Source of the DNA: Methanothermobacter sp.
Lineage (GTDB): Archaea; Methanobacteriota; Methanobacteria; Methanobacteriales; DSM-23052
DNA: 64,000 bases
NCBI GenBank assembly: GCA_030055615.1
Contig: JASFYN010000003.1
Span: forward strand, 1-64,000
Direction: 5' to 3'
The translations under genes and the position numbers were made by a program. Under the pieces are notes generated by a model. It worked only from the letters and a program-made list of their open reading frames with translations. It was not told the origin of the DNA and searched no databases. Positions 39,675-48,620 of this stretch are shown here, piece by piece. How positions within the stretch are numbered: position 1 is the stretch's first letter; each line of letters begins with the position of its first letter.

Positions 39675-40367
39675 GTGGTTTCTATTAAAGTTGTCATCCT
39701 AGCCGCGGGTGTGGGCAGTAGACTAGGACATGGTTTACCCAAGGCACTTGTAAAGTTATGTGATGAGAAGACAATACTCGACCATCAACTAGAAAACCTT
39801 AAGAGTGCAGGGCTGGAAAATATAAGGATCGTGATAGGATACAAGGGTGATCTGATAAAAGAAAGACACCCAGACCTTGAATATGTTATAAATAGACGAT
39901 ACTATGCTACTAACACCTCAAAGAGTCTTCTAATTGGGATAAAGGATTTGGACGGGGATGTTATATGGTTAAATGGTGATGTGGTTTTCGATCCAAAAAT
40001 ACTTCAACTTATCATGGAAAAGAGAAGAGAAAACCTCATCTGTGTAAATAGCAAGAAAGTAGGCGACGAAGAAGTTAAATACAACATTACAAGTGATGGT
40101 TACATTAAAAAACTCTCAAAGTCCATCCCAGATGGTCTAGGTGAAGCAGTTGGCATAAACTATGTTAAAAAGGAGACACTACCAATCCTGAGGGAATCAC
40201 TCATGGAATGTCAAGACCAAGACTATTTCGAGAAAGCCATAGAGAAATCAATAGAAAAAGGTGAAAAGTTTAAGGCCCTTAACATCAAGGATAATTTCTG
40301 TATAGAAGTTGATTTCCCAGAGGATCTGGAAAAGGCTAGAAAATATTGCAAGGAGAATTTAGGATGA
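39675..40367 (+). CDS. Sugar/polyol-phosphate nucleotidyltransferase (LicC-like NTP transferase)
   Basis: A 230-aa Rossmann-like nucleotidyltransferase. The NTP site is VVILAAGVGSRLGHGLPKAL, followed by GYKGDLI, NTSKSLLIGI, DVIWLNGDVVFDP and the metal-site EVDFPEDLEKAR. This is the LicC/phosphocholine cytidylyltransferase-like branch, which forms CDP- or UDP-activated products. Because the next genes encode a glycerol-3-phosphate dehydrogenase and a TagF-like enzyme, CDP-glycerol formation is a reasonable inference. The start is uncertain: GTG 39675 lacks a ribosome site, whereas a GGTGG motif would fit an ATT at 39684 opening the usual KVVILAAG. Confidence 0.82.
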   Translation: MVSIKVVILAAGVGSRLGHGLPKALVKLCDEKTILDHQLENLKSAGLENIRIVIGYKGDLIKERHPDLEYVINRRYYATNTSKSLLIGIKDLDGDVIWLNGDVVFDPKILQLIMEKRRENLICVNSKKVGDEEVKYNITSDGYIKKLSKSIPDGLGEAVGINYVKKETLPILRESLMECQDQDYFEKAIEKSIEKGEKFKALNIKDNFCIEVDFPEDLEKARKYCKENLG

Positions 40368-41326
40368 AAGTCTCGATAATAGGTGCTGGGAGTTTCGGAA
40401 CAGCAATAGCCCAAATATTAGCAAAGAATATCGATAATGTTTATCTTCTCGCAAGAGATGAAAAAGTAATTGAATCTATAAACAGACAACATGAGAACAG
40501 CCGGTATCATCCTGGGATAAAATTAGATGAGAAGATCAAAGCAGCCAACATCAAATCCTCCCATATAATAGATTCAGATTATATTTTCCTGGCCGTCCCA
40601 TCTGGGAGTCTCAGGAGTATCATAAGATCCCTTGATAGTCGCCTTGAAGATAAAAAGATCATATCATGTATAAAAGGTATTGAATATCCTTCACTCAAAA
40701 CTATGACAACAGTCATCCAAGAAGAGACAGACTCCAAGACAGTATTTTGCATTTCCGGTCCAAATTTTGCAGATGAACTTATAAGGGGCGTTACTTCAGG
40801 TGTTACAATAGGAGCCCCAAAAGAATACCAGACTGATATAGCCAGTCTCCTTGAATCCCAGAATATAATACTTGATTATTCAGAGAATATTAAAGGAGTT
40901 GAATTCTGCGGTATACTTAAGAATGTTTACGCAGTAGCCATGGGAATACTAGACGGACAAATAACCGGTGAAAACCATAAATACACACTATTAACATTAT
41001 GCTTCAGAGAGATGGTAAAGATATTAGATGAAATGGGATATAGGGAATTATTTGATAAATTTTGCGGATTCGGGGACTTCATTTTGACCGCGCTAACTGA
41101 TAAGAGCCGTAATAGGACATTAGGTTTAATGCTTGGCAAGAAAATGCAACTCAGCAAAAAATCCACCATCACAGTAGAAAGCTTGCGCTCCATAAAAGCC
41201 ATAAAAGCACTGACAAGTAAAATGAACTTACCCGTATTAGAACTTGTCTATGAAACCCTCAAGGATCCTAAAAATGTCAACCTCCATATAGAACATTTCC
41301 AGGGAACCTTACATGAAACTGCTTAA
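40364..41326 (+). CDS. gpsA: NAD(P)-dependent glycerol-3-phosphate dehydrogenase (GpsA type)
   Basis: A 320-aa enzyme reducing dihydroxyacetone phosphate to sn-glycerol-3-phosphate. The start ATG 40364 overlaps the preceding stop (ATGA) and follows GGAGAATTT. Marks are VSIIGAGSFGTAIAQILA, FLAVPSGSLRSII, CIKGIEY, SGPNFADELIRG, the catalytic Lys in GILKNVYAVAMG, and GFGDFILT. Archaeal membrane lipids use sn-glycerol-1-phosphate, so this bacterial-type stereoisomer needs another use; the adjacent TagF-like gene suggests it goes into a glycerophosphate polymer. Confidence 0.92.
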   Translation: MKVSIIGAGSFGTAIAQILAKNIDNVYLLARDEKVIESINRQHENSRYHPGIKLDEKIKAANIKSSHIIDSDYIFLAVPSGSLRSIIRSLDSRLEDKKIISCIKGIEYPSLKTMTTVIQEETDSKTVFCISGPNFADELIRGVTSGVTIGAPKEYQTDIASLLESQNIILDYSENIKGVEFCGILKNVYAVAMGILDGQITGENHKYTLLTLCFREMVKILDEMGYRELFDKFCGFGDFILTALTDKSRNRTLGLMLGKKMQLSKKSTITVESLRSIKAIKALTSKMNLPVLELVYETLKDPKNVNLHIEHFQGTLHETA

Positions 41327-42557
41327 ACTACTAAAATCTGAAGAATACAAGATTATAGCCGAGAACTTCTTCTCACTGTCTTTACTTCAAATATTAGTGT
41401 ATGTGATGCCACTTATAACATTACCATACCTTACAAGGACACTTGGAGTTGCCAAATATGGTCTTGTAAACTTTGCCATAGCATTTAACACCTACTTCCA
41501 AATTTTAACAGATTATGGTTTCGCACTTTCAGCTGTTAGGGAAATATCAATAAACCGTGAAGATAAAAAGAAAGTCACAAACATATTCAGTTCAGTGATG
41601 ATAATAAAAGGAGCGCTTACCATTATAAGCTTTCTGATACTTGTATTGATTGTCTTCTCGTTCCCGAAATTTGCCCAAAATTGGCTTTTATATATTTTCG
41701 CCTTTGGCCTTGTAATAGGCAATACCCTTTCACCAACCTGGTTCTATCAAGGCATGGAGCGCATGAAATACATAACAATCTTAAATGTCTTGACGAACCT
41801 CATATTCCTTGTGACAATTTTCATATTCATAAAAAGACCATCAGATTACATCTATGTGCCACTTCTACAATCTCTTGGCCTTATAACAGCAGGGATAATA
41901 TCACTTTATATAATAAGGACAAAATTTGATGTGAGATTCCACATCCCCCCATTCAAGGATATTAAAGAAACATTCAAGGACAGCACCCAATTTTTCTTAT
42001 CAAGAGCTTCTGTATCCATATATACAAGCAGTAATTCTTTCTTTTTAGGATTATTCGCTGGTAACACTGCAGTAGGCTATTATTCAGCTGCGGAAAAATT
42101 ATACATAGCAGCACAAGGCCTTTACAGTCCACTAGTCCAGGTCACATACCCTTACATGGCGAAAACAAAAAACAAGAAATTCCACAAGAAAATTTTAAAA
42201 TATACCATCATATTAAACACAATACTCTGTACAATGATTATTATCTTAGCTCCCGTCATAGTAAAGATAATATTCGGGGCTGCATACATGCCAAGCGCGT
42301 GTGTGCTCCGCATATTAGCCATAGCACTCATAATCGTAATACCCTCTATACTAATAGGCTATCCCTACCTTGCAGTGCTTGGCCAGCAAAAATATGCTAA
42401 CGGAAGCGTCATACTCGGCTCCCTAGTACACCTTGCAATGCTAATCATGGTTTCACCGTTCATAAACATATACATAGTAGCAACCCTTGTTGCCATAACT
42501 GAAAGCATAGTATTAGCATTAAGAGTTTATGGAATAAAAAAACACAAACTCTGGTAA
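41313..42557 (+). CDS. Polysaccharide flippase (MOP superfamily, Wzx-like)
   Basis: A 414-aa protein with about 12 to 14 membrane helices. It shares with the 15022-16290 flippase the LYVMPLITLPYLTRTLGVAKYGLVNFA-type opening (LTDYGFALSAVREIS) and NTLSPTWFYQGMERMKYI. It overlaps gpsA by 14 bases, so it is translated from the same message. It would export the lipid-linked product of this cluster. It converges with the TagF-like gene, leaving only two bases between the stop codons. Confidence 0.9.
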   Translation: MKLLKLLKSEEYKIIAENFFSLSLLQILVYVMPLITLPYLTRTLGVAKYGLVNFAIAFNTYFQILTDYGFALSAVREISINREDKKKVTNIFSSVMIIKGALTIISFLILVLIVFSFPKFAQNWLLYIFAFGLVIGNTLSPTWFYQGMERMKYITILNVLTNLIFLVTIFIFIKRPSDYIYVPLLQSLGLITAGIISLYIIRTKFDVRFHIPPFKDIKETFKDSTQFFLSRASVSIYTSSNSFFLGLFAGNTAVGYYSAAEKLYIAAQGLYSPLVQVTYPYMAKTKNKKFHKKILKYTIILNTILCTMIIILAPVIVKIIFGAAYMPSACVLRILAIALIIVIPSILIGYPYLAVLGQQKYANGSVILGSLVHLAMLIMVSPFINIYIVATLVAITESIVLALRVYGIKKHKLW

Positions 42558-42559
42558 AA

Positions 42560-43732
42560 TCACCTCTGGAATATGAGTTTGTATAATCTTTCAGATGATT
42601 TATCATCCTTGTAGTAATTTACGAGATCGTTTATGGTTTTTCTTTCTTTTCTGTAATAGTTTGGGTTTTCTATGCATTTTTTTAATTCTTCAAGGAATTC
42701 TTTGAAGTTTTGAACCTTGGGTCCTGGTGTCCAGAATTCGAAAGGTTCGAGAACGAACCCCCTTCGCCTTTTGTATTCTTCAACATCTGAAACTATGAAT
42801 ATTATAGGCCTGTCAAGTAAAAGGAAATCAAAATATACCGAGGAATAATCCGTTACAAGGATGTCAACACATGGCAATACATCATACAGGTCTATAAGGT
42901 TTTCTTGTAATGTTTCTGTTTTTATGAGTTTAACATTTTCCATACCTCTGAAATATTTTATGGCCACCTTTTCCTCCAATGGATGGAACTTCACAAGGAA
43001 TAAAATCTTATGTTCTTTGAGGAAATTTCTGAATTTAATCTTGTTAAAGTCTGGAAGATTGAATTTATATGATATGATCTTGCCATCATCAATAGCACCA
43101 ACTTTCCGGAATGTGGGTGCAAATAAAACGATTTTTTCATAGACACTGGGGTCAATGCCTAGTATTTTAAAAATTTTTTTATCACAACCTTTGAAAAGTT
43201 TATCGTTTCGTGGCTGGCCAGTGATATATATTCTCCTAGGATCTTGGTTGAAACAAGCAGATAGAGCATTCCTCATAATCGTAGAAGTTGCTATAAGAAA
43301 ATAATTCTCATCATCAAAACTGAATGGGGGGGTATCCTTATTTCCAGTATGGCCAATGGCTTTAAGTGGCATTCCATGCCATAAGTTGACAAAAACTTGA
43401 GAGGGGACACGTACACGTCTCAGGTTACCATGGGTTGATACGATACACCCTGCCCTTAAAATCTTTAAAATGCCTTTAATATCGTAACGCGTATACTGTT
43501 TAACTTTAGTATTATCCTGTGGTTCGTTAACGATCCATGAGAGTTCCAAGTTTTCATCTATTGAGTTCATAAATTTGAACAAGGCTAAACTATTATCTGA
43601 GAAATCGGGGATACTAGTGAAGATTATAAGATCATCTCTTTTGGGTATTATCCTACTTATCATGCGCAGTATACCCCTAAGACCCAAATTAAGTTTCATG
43701 ATAATATCGTTGATAATGGTAGACTGTTTCAA
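42560..43732 (-). CDS. CDP-glycerol glycerophosphotransferase (TagB/TagF family)
   Basis: A 390-aa GT-B fold membrane-associated transferase of the wall teichoic acid family. The diagnostic motifs are present: VFVNLWHGMPLKAIG with the catalytic His, YITGQPRNDKLF, VLFAPTFRKVG, FLVKFHPLEE and DILVTDYSSVYFDFLLLDRPIIF. Such enzymes add glycerol-3-phosphate units from CDP-glycerol to a lipid-linked glycan. The start is a TTG with AAGGGGGT seven bases upstream. In a Methanobacteriales cell this implies a teichoic-acid-like polymer or a phosphoglycerol decoration, working with gpsA, the nucleotidyltransferase and the flippase. Confidence 0.9.
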   Translation of the reverse strand: MKQSTIINDIIMKLNLGLRGILRMISRIIPKRDDLIIFTSIPDFSDNSLALFKFMNSIDENLELSWIVNEPQDNTKVKQYTRYDIKGILKILRAGCIVSTHGNLRRVRVPSQVFVNLWHGMPLKAIGHTGNKDTPPFSFDDENYFLIATSTIMRNALSACFNQDPRRIYITGQPRNDKLFKGCDKKIFKILGIDPSVYEKIVLFAPTFRKVGAIDDGKIISYKFNLPDFNKIKFRNFLKEHKILFLVKFHPLEEKVAIKYFRGMENVKLIKTETLQENLIDLYDVLPCVDILVTDYSSVYFDFLLLDRPIIFIVSDVEEYKRRRGFVLEPFEFWTPGPKVQNFKEFLEELKKCIENPNYYRKERKTINDLVNYYKDDKSSERLYKLIFQR

Positions 43733-44315
43733 TATTAATACCCCCTTAGGATAGATAAGATTAAAGCTAATAAAAGTATAAAGTTTTTAAAACATTTTTC
43801 AGTTTAAGCGTTTCTCATTATCCTATTTTTGGGGGGAGGTTCAACAATTATGAACTATTTTTTTTGGATTTAATAGGGGGCATTCATGGTGAATAAATCG
43901 TGATTGGATAATTTTCAAACCCCTCGGTAAGTTTGCAAGCATTTTGGATGTTCTAACTACCACCTTTTCAGAAAATTGGTCATATTAGGATTTTGGGATT
44001 TGATAAACTTCAACCACATCTTCTGGATCCTATCCCTATTAATAGTCGTTAATTCTTTCCCGCGACTTTCTGGAATAATATTATAATTCATATGGAACTT
44101 TTCCATCAGTTTAAACCATTTTTATTCCACGATTGTCAATTCACTGCTTTTCCCACATTTTCATCGAAAATTGATAATATGATCCCGTATTCTGCGAATT
44201 CCATCTCTTTGGTCTCATAATTGAAATGGCCACATGCCAATCCATGAATTCAAAAGAAAATAAACGTGTTTCTCTCCAAACCCAGTATTTTGAATAGGAT
44301 TTCTTGGGGGTGTGA
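43733..44315 (-). other. About 580 bases without an intact gene
   Basis: The left edge carries the AAGGGGGT ribosome site and AT-rich promoter region of the TagF-like gene. Between about 44270 and 43900 the minus strand shows short coding-like pieces, for example YETKEMEFAEYGIILSIFDE and then ITTINRDRIQ-like segments, separated by stops and shifts. This may be the remains of a small gene; the family is not identifiable by eye. Confidence 0.45.
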
Positions 44316-45413
44316 TTAACTGTCTATTTTACATGGGTGTATGAAACCTGCCCTTATCATATGGTCTGCTATTATTATCGCGACACTTGCCTCGGCCACT
44401 GGCACTATCCTCGGGCATATACAAGGATCGTGTCGTCCTTTTATTCTTATGGTGGTTTCTCTCATGGATTTGAGGTCTACTGTCCTTTGTGGCAAAGAAA
44501 TTGATGGTGTTGGTTTGACAGCTATCCTGGTGACTATTGGCATCCCATTAGATATCCCACCTATTATGCCACCTGAATTGTTGGTTAATGTTTGTATTCC
44601 ACCCTCTTTAATGTAATATTCATCGTTTATTTCGCTTGCTTTATGCTTAGCGACTTCAAAACCTAGACCTATCTCAACACCCTTCACGGCACCTATGCCC
44701 ATCAGTGCATGGGCGATATCGGCGTCTAATTTCGAAAAAACTGGTTCTCCAAGGCCTGCTGGTACCCCTAATGCTATGACCTCGACTATGCCACCAATAG
44801 AATCTCCTCTCTTTTTAGTGTCTAATATGAGCTTCTCCATTTCTTCTGCAGCATTTTCATCAGCACACCTTACAAGATTCTCTAAATTATACTCTTCTAT
44901 TTTGTTGGGATCTATCCTCTTTGCCTTGATATGGCCTATCTGTGTCACATGGCCTATTATCCTAATATTGAAGTTTTCTAGGAGTTTTTTTGCTATGGCC
45001 CCTCCTATGACGTGGCCTATTGTTACTCTTCCACTGCCTCGCCCGCCTCCACGATAATCATAATGTCCGTAACGGCTTATCCACCCGTAGTCTCCGTGTC
45101 CGGGTCTTGGCTTATATTTAATGGCTTCGTAGGCTGATGAATCCACGTCCTTGTTATATACTATGGCTGCTATAGGAGTGCCATCAGTTTTGCCCTGGAA
45201 TATCCCTGATAATATTTCTACCTTGTCCTCTTCCCTTCGGGGAGTTGTTATTTCACTTGTACCTGGACGGCGCTTGTTAAGTTCTATTTGTATATCTTGG
45301 GCATTTAATGGCAAGCCTGCGGGGCATCCGTCGACTACTGCCCCAATGGCCTGGCCATGGCTGGAACCGAATGTTGTAACTTGGAAGATTTTACCTAACC
45401 TGTTACCTCCCAT
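44316..45413 (-). CDS. aroC: Chorismate synthase
   Basis: A 365-aa FMN-dependent lyase that converts EPSP to chorismate for aromatic amino acids. Family signatures: [42 protein letters not shown] in part, [27 protein letters not shown]. The length is standard. It is 12 bases downstream of the AIM24-like gene on the same strand. Confidence 0.97.
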   Translation of the reverse strand: MGGNRLGKIFQVTTFGSSHGQAIGAVVDGCPAGLPLNAQDIQIELNKRRPGTSEITTPRREEDKVEILSGIFQGKTDGTPIAAIVYNKDVDSSAYEAIKYKPRPGHGDYGWISRYGHYDYRGGGRGSGRVTIGHVIGGAIAKKLLENFNIRIIGHVTQIGHIKAKRIDPNKIEEYNLENLVRCADENAAEEMEKLILDTKKRGDSIGGIVEVIALGVPAGLGEPVFSKLDADIAHALMGIGAVKGVEIGLGFEVAKHKASEINDEYYIKEGGIQTLTNNSGGIIGGISNGMPIVTRIAVKPTPSISLPQRTVDLKSMRETTIRIKGRHDPCICPRIVPVAEASVAIIIADHMIRAGFIHPCKIDS

Positions 45414-45425
45414 AATATATCACTT

Positions 45426-46091
45426 TTAATCGTTTCCTTTTGGAAGATAAGGCCTTAGCCAATTAATAAAACTGTCAACACTCCGTGTCTGTATATAAAC
45501 GGTCCCATTACCTTCAAATTCGGCTACTAGTCCTTCACCACCAAATATGGTGCTTTTGAGTCCGCCTATTTTCCTAACATTGAAGTCCAGGCCCTCTGTG
45601 AATGCTACAATATGTCCAGTGTCTATGATGAATTTCCCGTTTTCCACTTTCCTTTTATATATACCACCAAAACTTGAAAGGAAAAGGGGACCGTAACCCG
45701 TTAATTTTAAAAGGAATAACCCTTCCCTTGCAAAGAAGGTTTTAAAGCCTCCGAATTTTGTTTCAATTTCAATATCGGCTGTTGATGCGAGGAACGCCCC
45801 ACTCTGGGCATATATTGTACCCTCTAGTTCAAAGGCTTCAATGTCACCAGTATAGGGTGGTGCGAGTTCAATGGTCCCTGGACCACCATCAGCATAAAAC
45901 GTATTCATGAACAAGCTTTCACCACCCACAACTCTACTAAGAGCCTTGAAAACACCCCCAGTCTCTGTCTCCACTCGAATATTATCACTCATAGAAACCA
46001 TAGCCCCGGGCTCTGCTTTTATACGTTCACCAGCATCCAATCCAACCTCAACTAAACTAAAACTTGGCCTATGAATTATATTATATTCCAT
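45426..46091 (-). CDS. AIM24/DUF124 (TIGR00266) family protein
   Basis: A 221-aa beta-rich protein from MEYNIIHRPSF; GTGAT precedes this ATG, while an upstream in-frame start would lie inside the divergent glycosylase gene. The family pattern is AGERIKAEPGAMVSMSDNI, GGESLFMNTFYAD, LFLLKLTGYGPLFLSSFG and GHIVAFTEGLDFNVRKIGG. Members form trimeric barrels; their cellular role is not well defined. It is adjacent to aroC but probably unrelated in function. Confidence 0.85.
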   Translation of the reverse strand: MEYNIIHRPSFSLVEVGLDAGERIKAEPGAMVSMSDNIRVETETGGVFKALSRVVGGESLFMNTFYADGGPGTIELAPPYTGDIEAFELEGTIYAQSGAFLASTADIEIETKFGGFKTFFAREGLFLLKLTGYGPLFLSSFGGIYKRKVENGKFIIDTGHIVAFTEGLDFNVRKIGGLKSTIFGGEGLVAEFEGNGTVYIQTRSVDSFINWLRPYLPKGND

Positions 46092-46146
46092 AATATCACA
46101 AAAGAAACTATGTGCACCCACACATATATTAATATGGTAAAAGAAC

Positions 46147-46803
46147 ATGAAAAAAATCAGAACCATATATGAAAAACTATTTTCGGCCTATGGAGAACAA
46201 GGATGGTGGCCATTACTCGATGAAAATGCTAGATTATCATATCATCCTGGAGATTATTCACCACCCCACAGCGAAGCAGAAGTATTCCAAATTTGGGTGG
46301 GTTCTATACTATCACAGAACACCAGATGGAAGCTGGCATCAAGAGCCCTTATAAAACTTGCTAAAATAGGATCACTCAACCCATATCATATAATTGAAAT
46401 GAACCCCAGGCAACTTGTTGAAGTGATAAAATGTGCAGGTTTCCCAAACCAGAAAGCATACTATTTAAAAGAAATCTCAAAATTTTTCACAAAACTTGAA
46501 GATATTCCTGGAAGAGATGAGCTGCTTTCAATCAAAGGAGTAGGTGATGAAACAGCAGATAAAATACTACTATATGCATATAAAATACCAGAGTTTATCG
46601 TTGATACCTATACTCGCAGGATACTCAAAAAGCTTAACCTAATAAAAGGTGACGAGGACTATATAGAAATCAAGAAATTATTCGAGGACAACCTAGCATC
46701 AGATTATCGAGTATTCCAAGAATATCATGCCCTATTAGTGAAACATGGTAAAAAATATTATACAATAAGCAAATCTACAGATCCCTTGTTATCAGAACTT
46801 TAG
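46147..46803 (+). CDS. HhH-GPD DNA glycosylase, endonuclease III-like
   Basis: A 218-aa base-excision repair enzyme. The helix-hairpin-helix is LLSIKGVGDETADKILLYA and the catalytic Asp is in PEFIVDTYTRRIL. The N-terminal FQIWVGSILSQNTRW is typical of the group. The C-terminus (KHGKKYYTISKSTDPLL) lacks the four cysteines that bind the 4Fe-4S cluster in endonuclease III and MutY, placing it near archaeal alkylpurine or mismatch-type variants. The damaged base it removes is not predictable here. Confidence 0.85.
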   Translation: MKKIRTIYEKLFSAYGEQGWWPLLDENARLSYHPGDYSPPHSEAEVFQIWVGSILSQNTRWKLASRALIKLAKIGSLNPYHIIEMNPRQLVEVIKCAGFPNQKAYYLKEISKFFTKLEDIPGRDELLSIKGVGDETADKILLYAYKIPEFIVDTYTRRILKKLNLIKGDEDYIEIKKLFEDNLASDYRVFQEYHALLVKHGKKYYTISKSTDPLLSEL

Positions 46804-46815
46804 GGTGGACTCTTC

Positions 46816-47040
46816 ATGTTCACTGATATAAGTATCCGGGTTATCAAATTAACATTCAAGAGAAGATTTAAACTAGCTAGGTTAGCTAAAAGATCGAAAA
46901 TTTTTAGGAAGATTGTTCACAAGTTATTCTTCGAAGGAGATGACATTCAAGTACTTCCAAGGAATGAAACCATAACATTAAATGCTAAAATTGACCCGCC
47001 AAACACTTCTGTTTTACCCAGCCAAGTCCTTAGGAGATGA
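46816..47040 (+). CDS. N-terminal part of a split 4Fe-4S protein
   Basis: A 74-aa frame with a basic amphipathic start ([19 protein letters not shown]) and [20 protein letters not shown] ending VLPSQVL. In related archaeal ferredoxin-domain proteins, as I recall them, this segment runs straight into the next frame ([11 protein letters not shown]-type continuation). One base appears to be missing near 47032-47036. Either the gene is frameshifted here or the organism makes two coupled polypeptides. Confidence 0.6.
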   Translation: MFTDISIRVIKLTFKRRFKLARLAKRSKIFRKIVHKLFFEGDDIQVLPRNETITLNAKIDPPNTSVLPSQVLRR

Positions 47041-47636
47041 TATCCAAATCAAGGTACATATTCAAAATGGATTTCTGTATATGCAGGGTTTCATCCAATT
47101 GCAAAGACTACCCCCACGAACTAGGATGCTTATTCCTTGGAAAAGGCGCTAAAAGGATATCAAAGAAGGTTGGAAAACTAATATCAAAAGAAGAAGCTAT
47201 AAAACACCTAAAAAAGTGTGAAGAGGCTGGTCTAATTCATATAATTGGCAGGAACAAAATAGACACAGTATGGTTGAATACTGGCCCAAAGGAAGAGCTT
47301 CTGTCAATATGTAATTGTTGTCCATGCTGCTGCCTTTGGAAGATGATACCAGAACTCCCAGAAGAACTCGCCAATAGTATAACCCCAATGAGTGGTGTTA
47401 AACTTGAATTCATCAAAGAAAATTGCACTGGTTGTGGAGAATGTCTCAAAAAATGTTTTATTAAAGCGATCAAGATTAAAAATGGGAAAGCACAAATAGA
47501 TAATAAACTTTGTAGATGTTGTGGCAGATGTGCCATGGAATGTGAAAATAATGCAATAAGGATCCTAGCAGATCCTGATGCTATTGAACAAGCCCTAGGA
47601 CGTGTAGAGCCCCTAGTGGATGTTAAAGCAAAATAA
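47037..47636 (+). CDS. 4Fe-4S ferredoxin-domain protein (main part)
   Basis: A 199-aa frame whose ATG overlaps the upstream TGA. The N-terminal half has [23 protein letters not shown] and [17 protein letters not shown], a cysteine-dense module. The C-terminal half is a two-cluster ferredoxin: [18 protein letters not shown] and [21 protein letters not shown]. The AGGAG motif abuts the ATG with no spacer, so independent initiation here is unlikely, supporting a frameshift with the 46816-47040 frame. An electron-transfer role is inferred. Confidence 0.8.
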   Translation: MISKSRYIFKMDFCICRVSSNCKDYPHELGCLFLGKGAKRISKKVGKLISKEEAIKHLKKCEEAGLIHIIGRNKIDTVWLNTGPKEELLSICNCCPCCCLWKMIPELPEELANSITPMSGVKLEFIKENCTGCGECLKKCFIKAIKIKNGKAQIDNKLCRCCGRCAMECENNAIRILADPDAIEQALGRVEPLVDVKAK

Positions 47637-47648
47637 AATGTGATTAAC

Positions 47649-48620
47649 ATGAAATTCCCCACAAAAAGGATGAGAAGGCTCAGAAAAACGGATAAGATGA
47701 GGGAAATCGTCAAAGAGACCAGAATATCCCCTAGCAGCCTAATATACCCAGTATTTGTAAAAGAAGATCTTAAAAGAGGATCCAAGGAGCCTATAGAGAC
47801 CATGCCTGGACAATACAGGTACTCTCCAGAAGCCGCTGCTGAAGAGCTTAAAAAACTCGAAAAAAAAGGATTAAACACTATCATACTCTTTGGAATACCG
47901 TCAAAAAAAGACAACATAGGATCATCTGCGTTCGATGACAAAGGAATAGTCCAAGAGACAATAAGACTGCTCAAAGATGAAACAGAACTTATTATCATAA
48001 CAGATGTGTGCCTTTGCCAATACACAAGCCATGGACACTGTGGAATAACCAAAGGACAACAAATACTCAATGATGAAACACTAGAATACCTTGGGAAGAT
48101 CGCAGTATCACATGCAAGAGCAGGAGCCGATATAGTAGCACCATCCGATATGATGGATGGAAGAGTCGCCGCCATAAGAAAAAGCCTAGATGAAAATGGC
48201 TTCCAGGACATTCCCATAATGTCATATGCAGTTAAATACGCCTCATCATTTTACGCACCATTCAGAGAGGCAGTATCATCAAAACCCTCATTCGGTGATA
48301 GAAAAACCTACCAGATGGACCCCGCTAATGCAAGAGAGGCCATAATCGAGGCAGAACTTGATATAGAAGAAGGTGCCGATATCTTAATGGTGAAACCAGC
48401 CTTACCATACCTTGACATTATAAAATCCCTCAGGGAAGAGTTTAAAACACCCCTCGCTGCATACAATGTGAGCGGAGAATATTCAATGCTAACCGCAGCC
48501 ATCCAAAAAGGTTACTTAACAGAAGAAGCCATATACGAATCTATATTATCTATTAAAAGGGCGGGAGCCGACCTTATAATATCCCACTTCACGCCAAAAT
48601 TATTAGATGGAGGCTTGTGA
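47649..48620 (+). CDS. hemB: Porphobilinogen synthase (delta-aminolevulinate dehydratase)
   Basis: A 323-aa enzyme condensing two 5-aminolevulinates. The zinc site is [14 protein letters not shown] with three Cys. The Schiff-base lysines are in [17 protein letters not shown] and [24 protein letters not shown] is also conserved. ATG 47649 follows a GTGATT motif; GTG 47640 is the alternative. It feeds tetrapyrroles for F430 and cobamides, with hemD and cobA at 19.7-21.2 kb. Confidence 0.97.
   Translation: MKFPTKRMRRLRKTDKMREIVKETRISPSSLIYPVFVKEDLKRGSKEPIETMPGQYRYSPEAAAEELKKLEKKGLNTIILFGIPSKKDNIGSSAFDDKGIVQETIRLLKDETELIIITDVCLCQYTSHGHCGITKGQQILNDETLEYLGKIAVSHARAGADIVAPSDMMDGRVAAIRKSLDENGFQDIPIMSYAVKYASSFYAPFREAVSSKPSFGDRKTYQMDPANAREAIIEAELDIEEGADILMVKPALPYLDIIKSLREEFKTPLAAYNVSGEYSMLTAAIQKGYLTEEAIYESILSIKRAGADLIISHFTPKLLDGGL

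Noticed and set aside
47237-48217. A 326-codon minus-strand open frame opposite the ferredoxin and hemB genes
   Set aside because: It is antisense to two clear protein families, has low-complexity Ser/Leu composition and no ribosome site.
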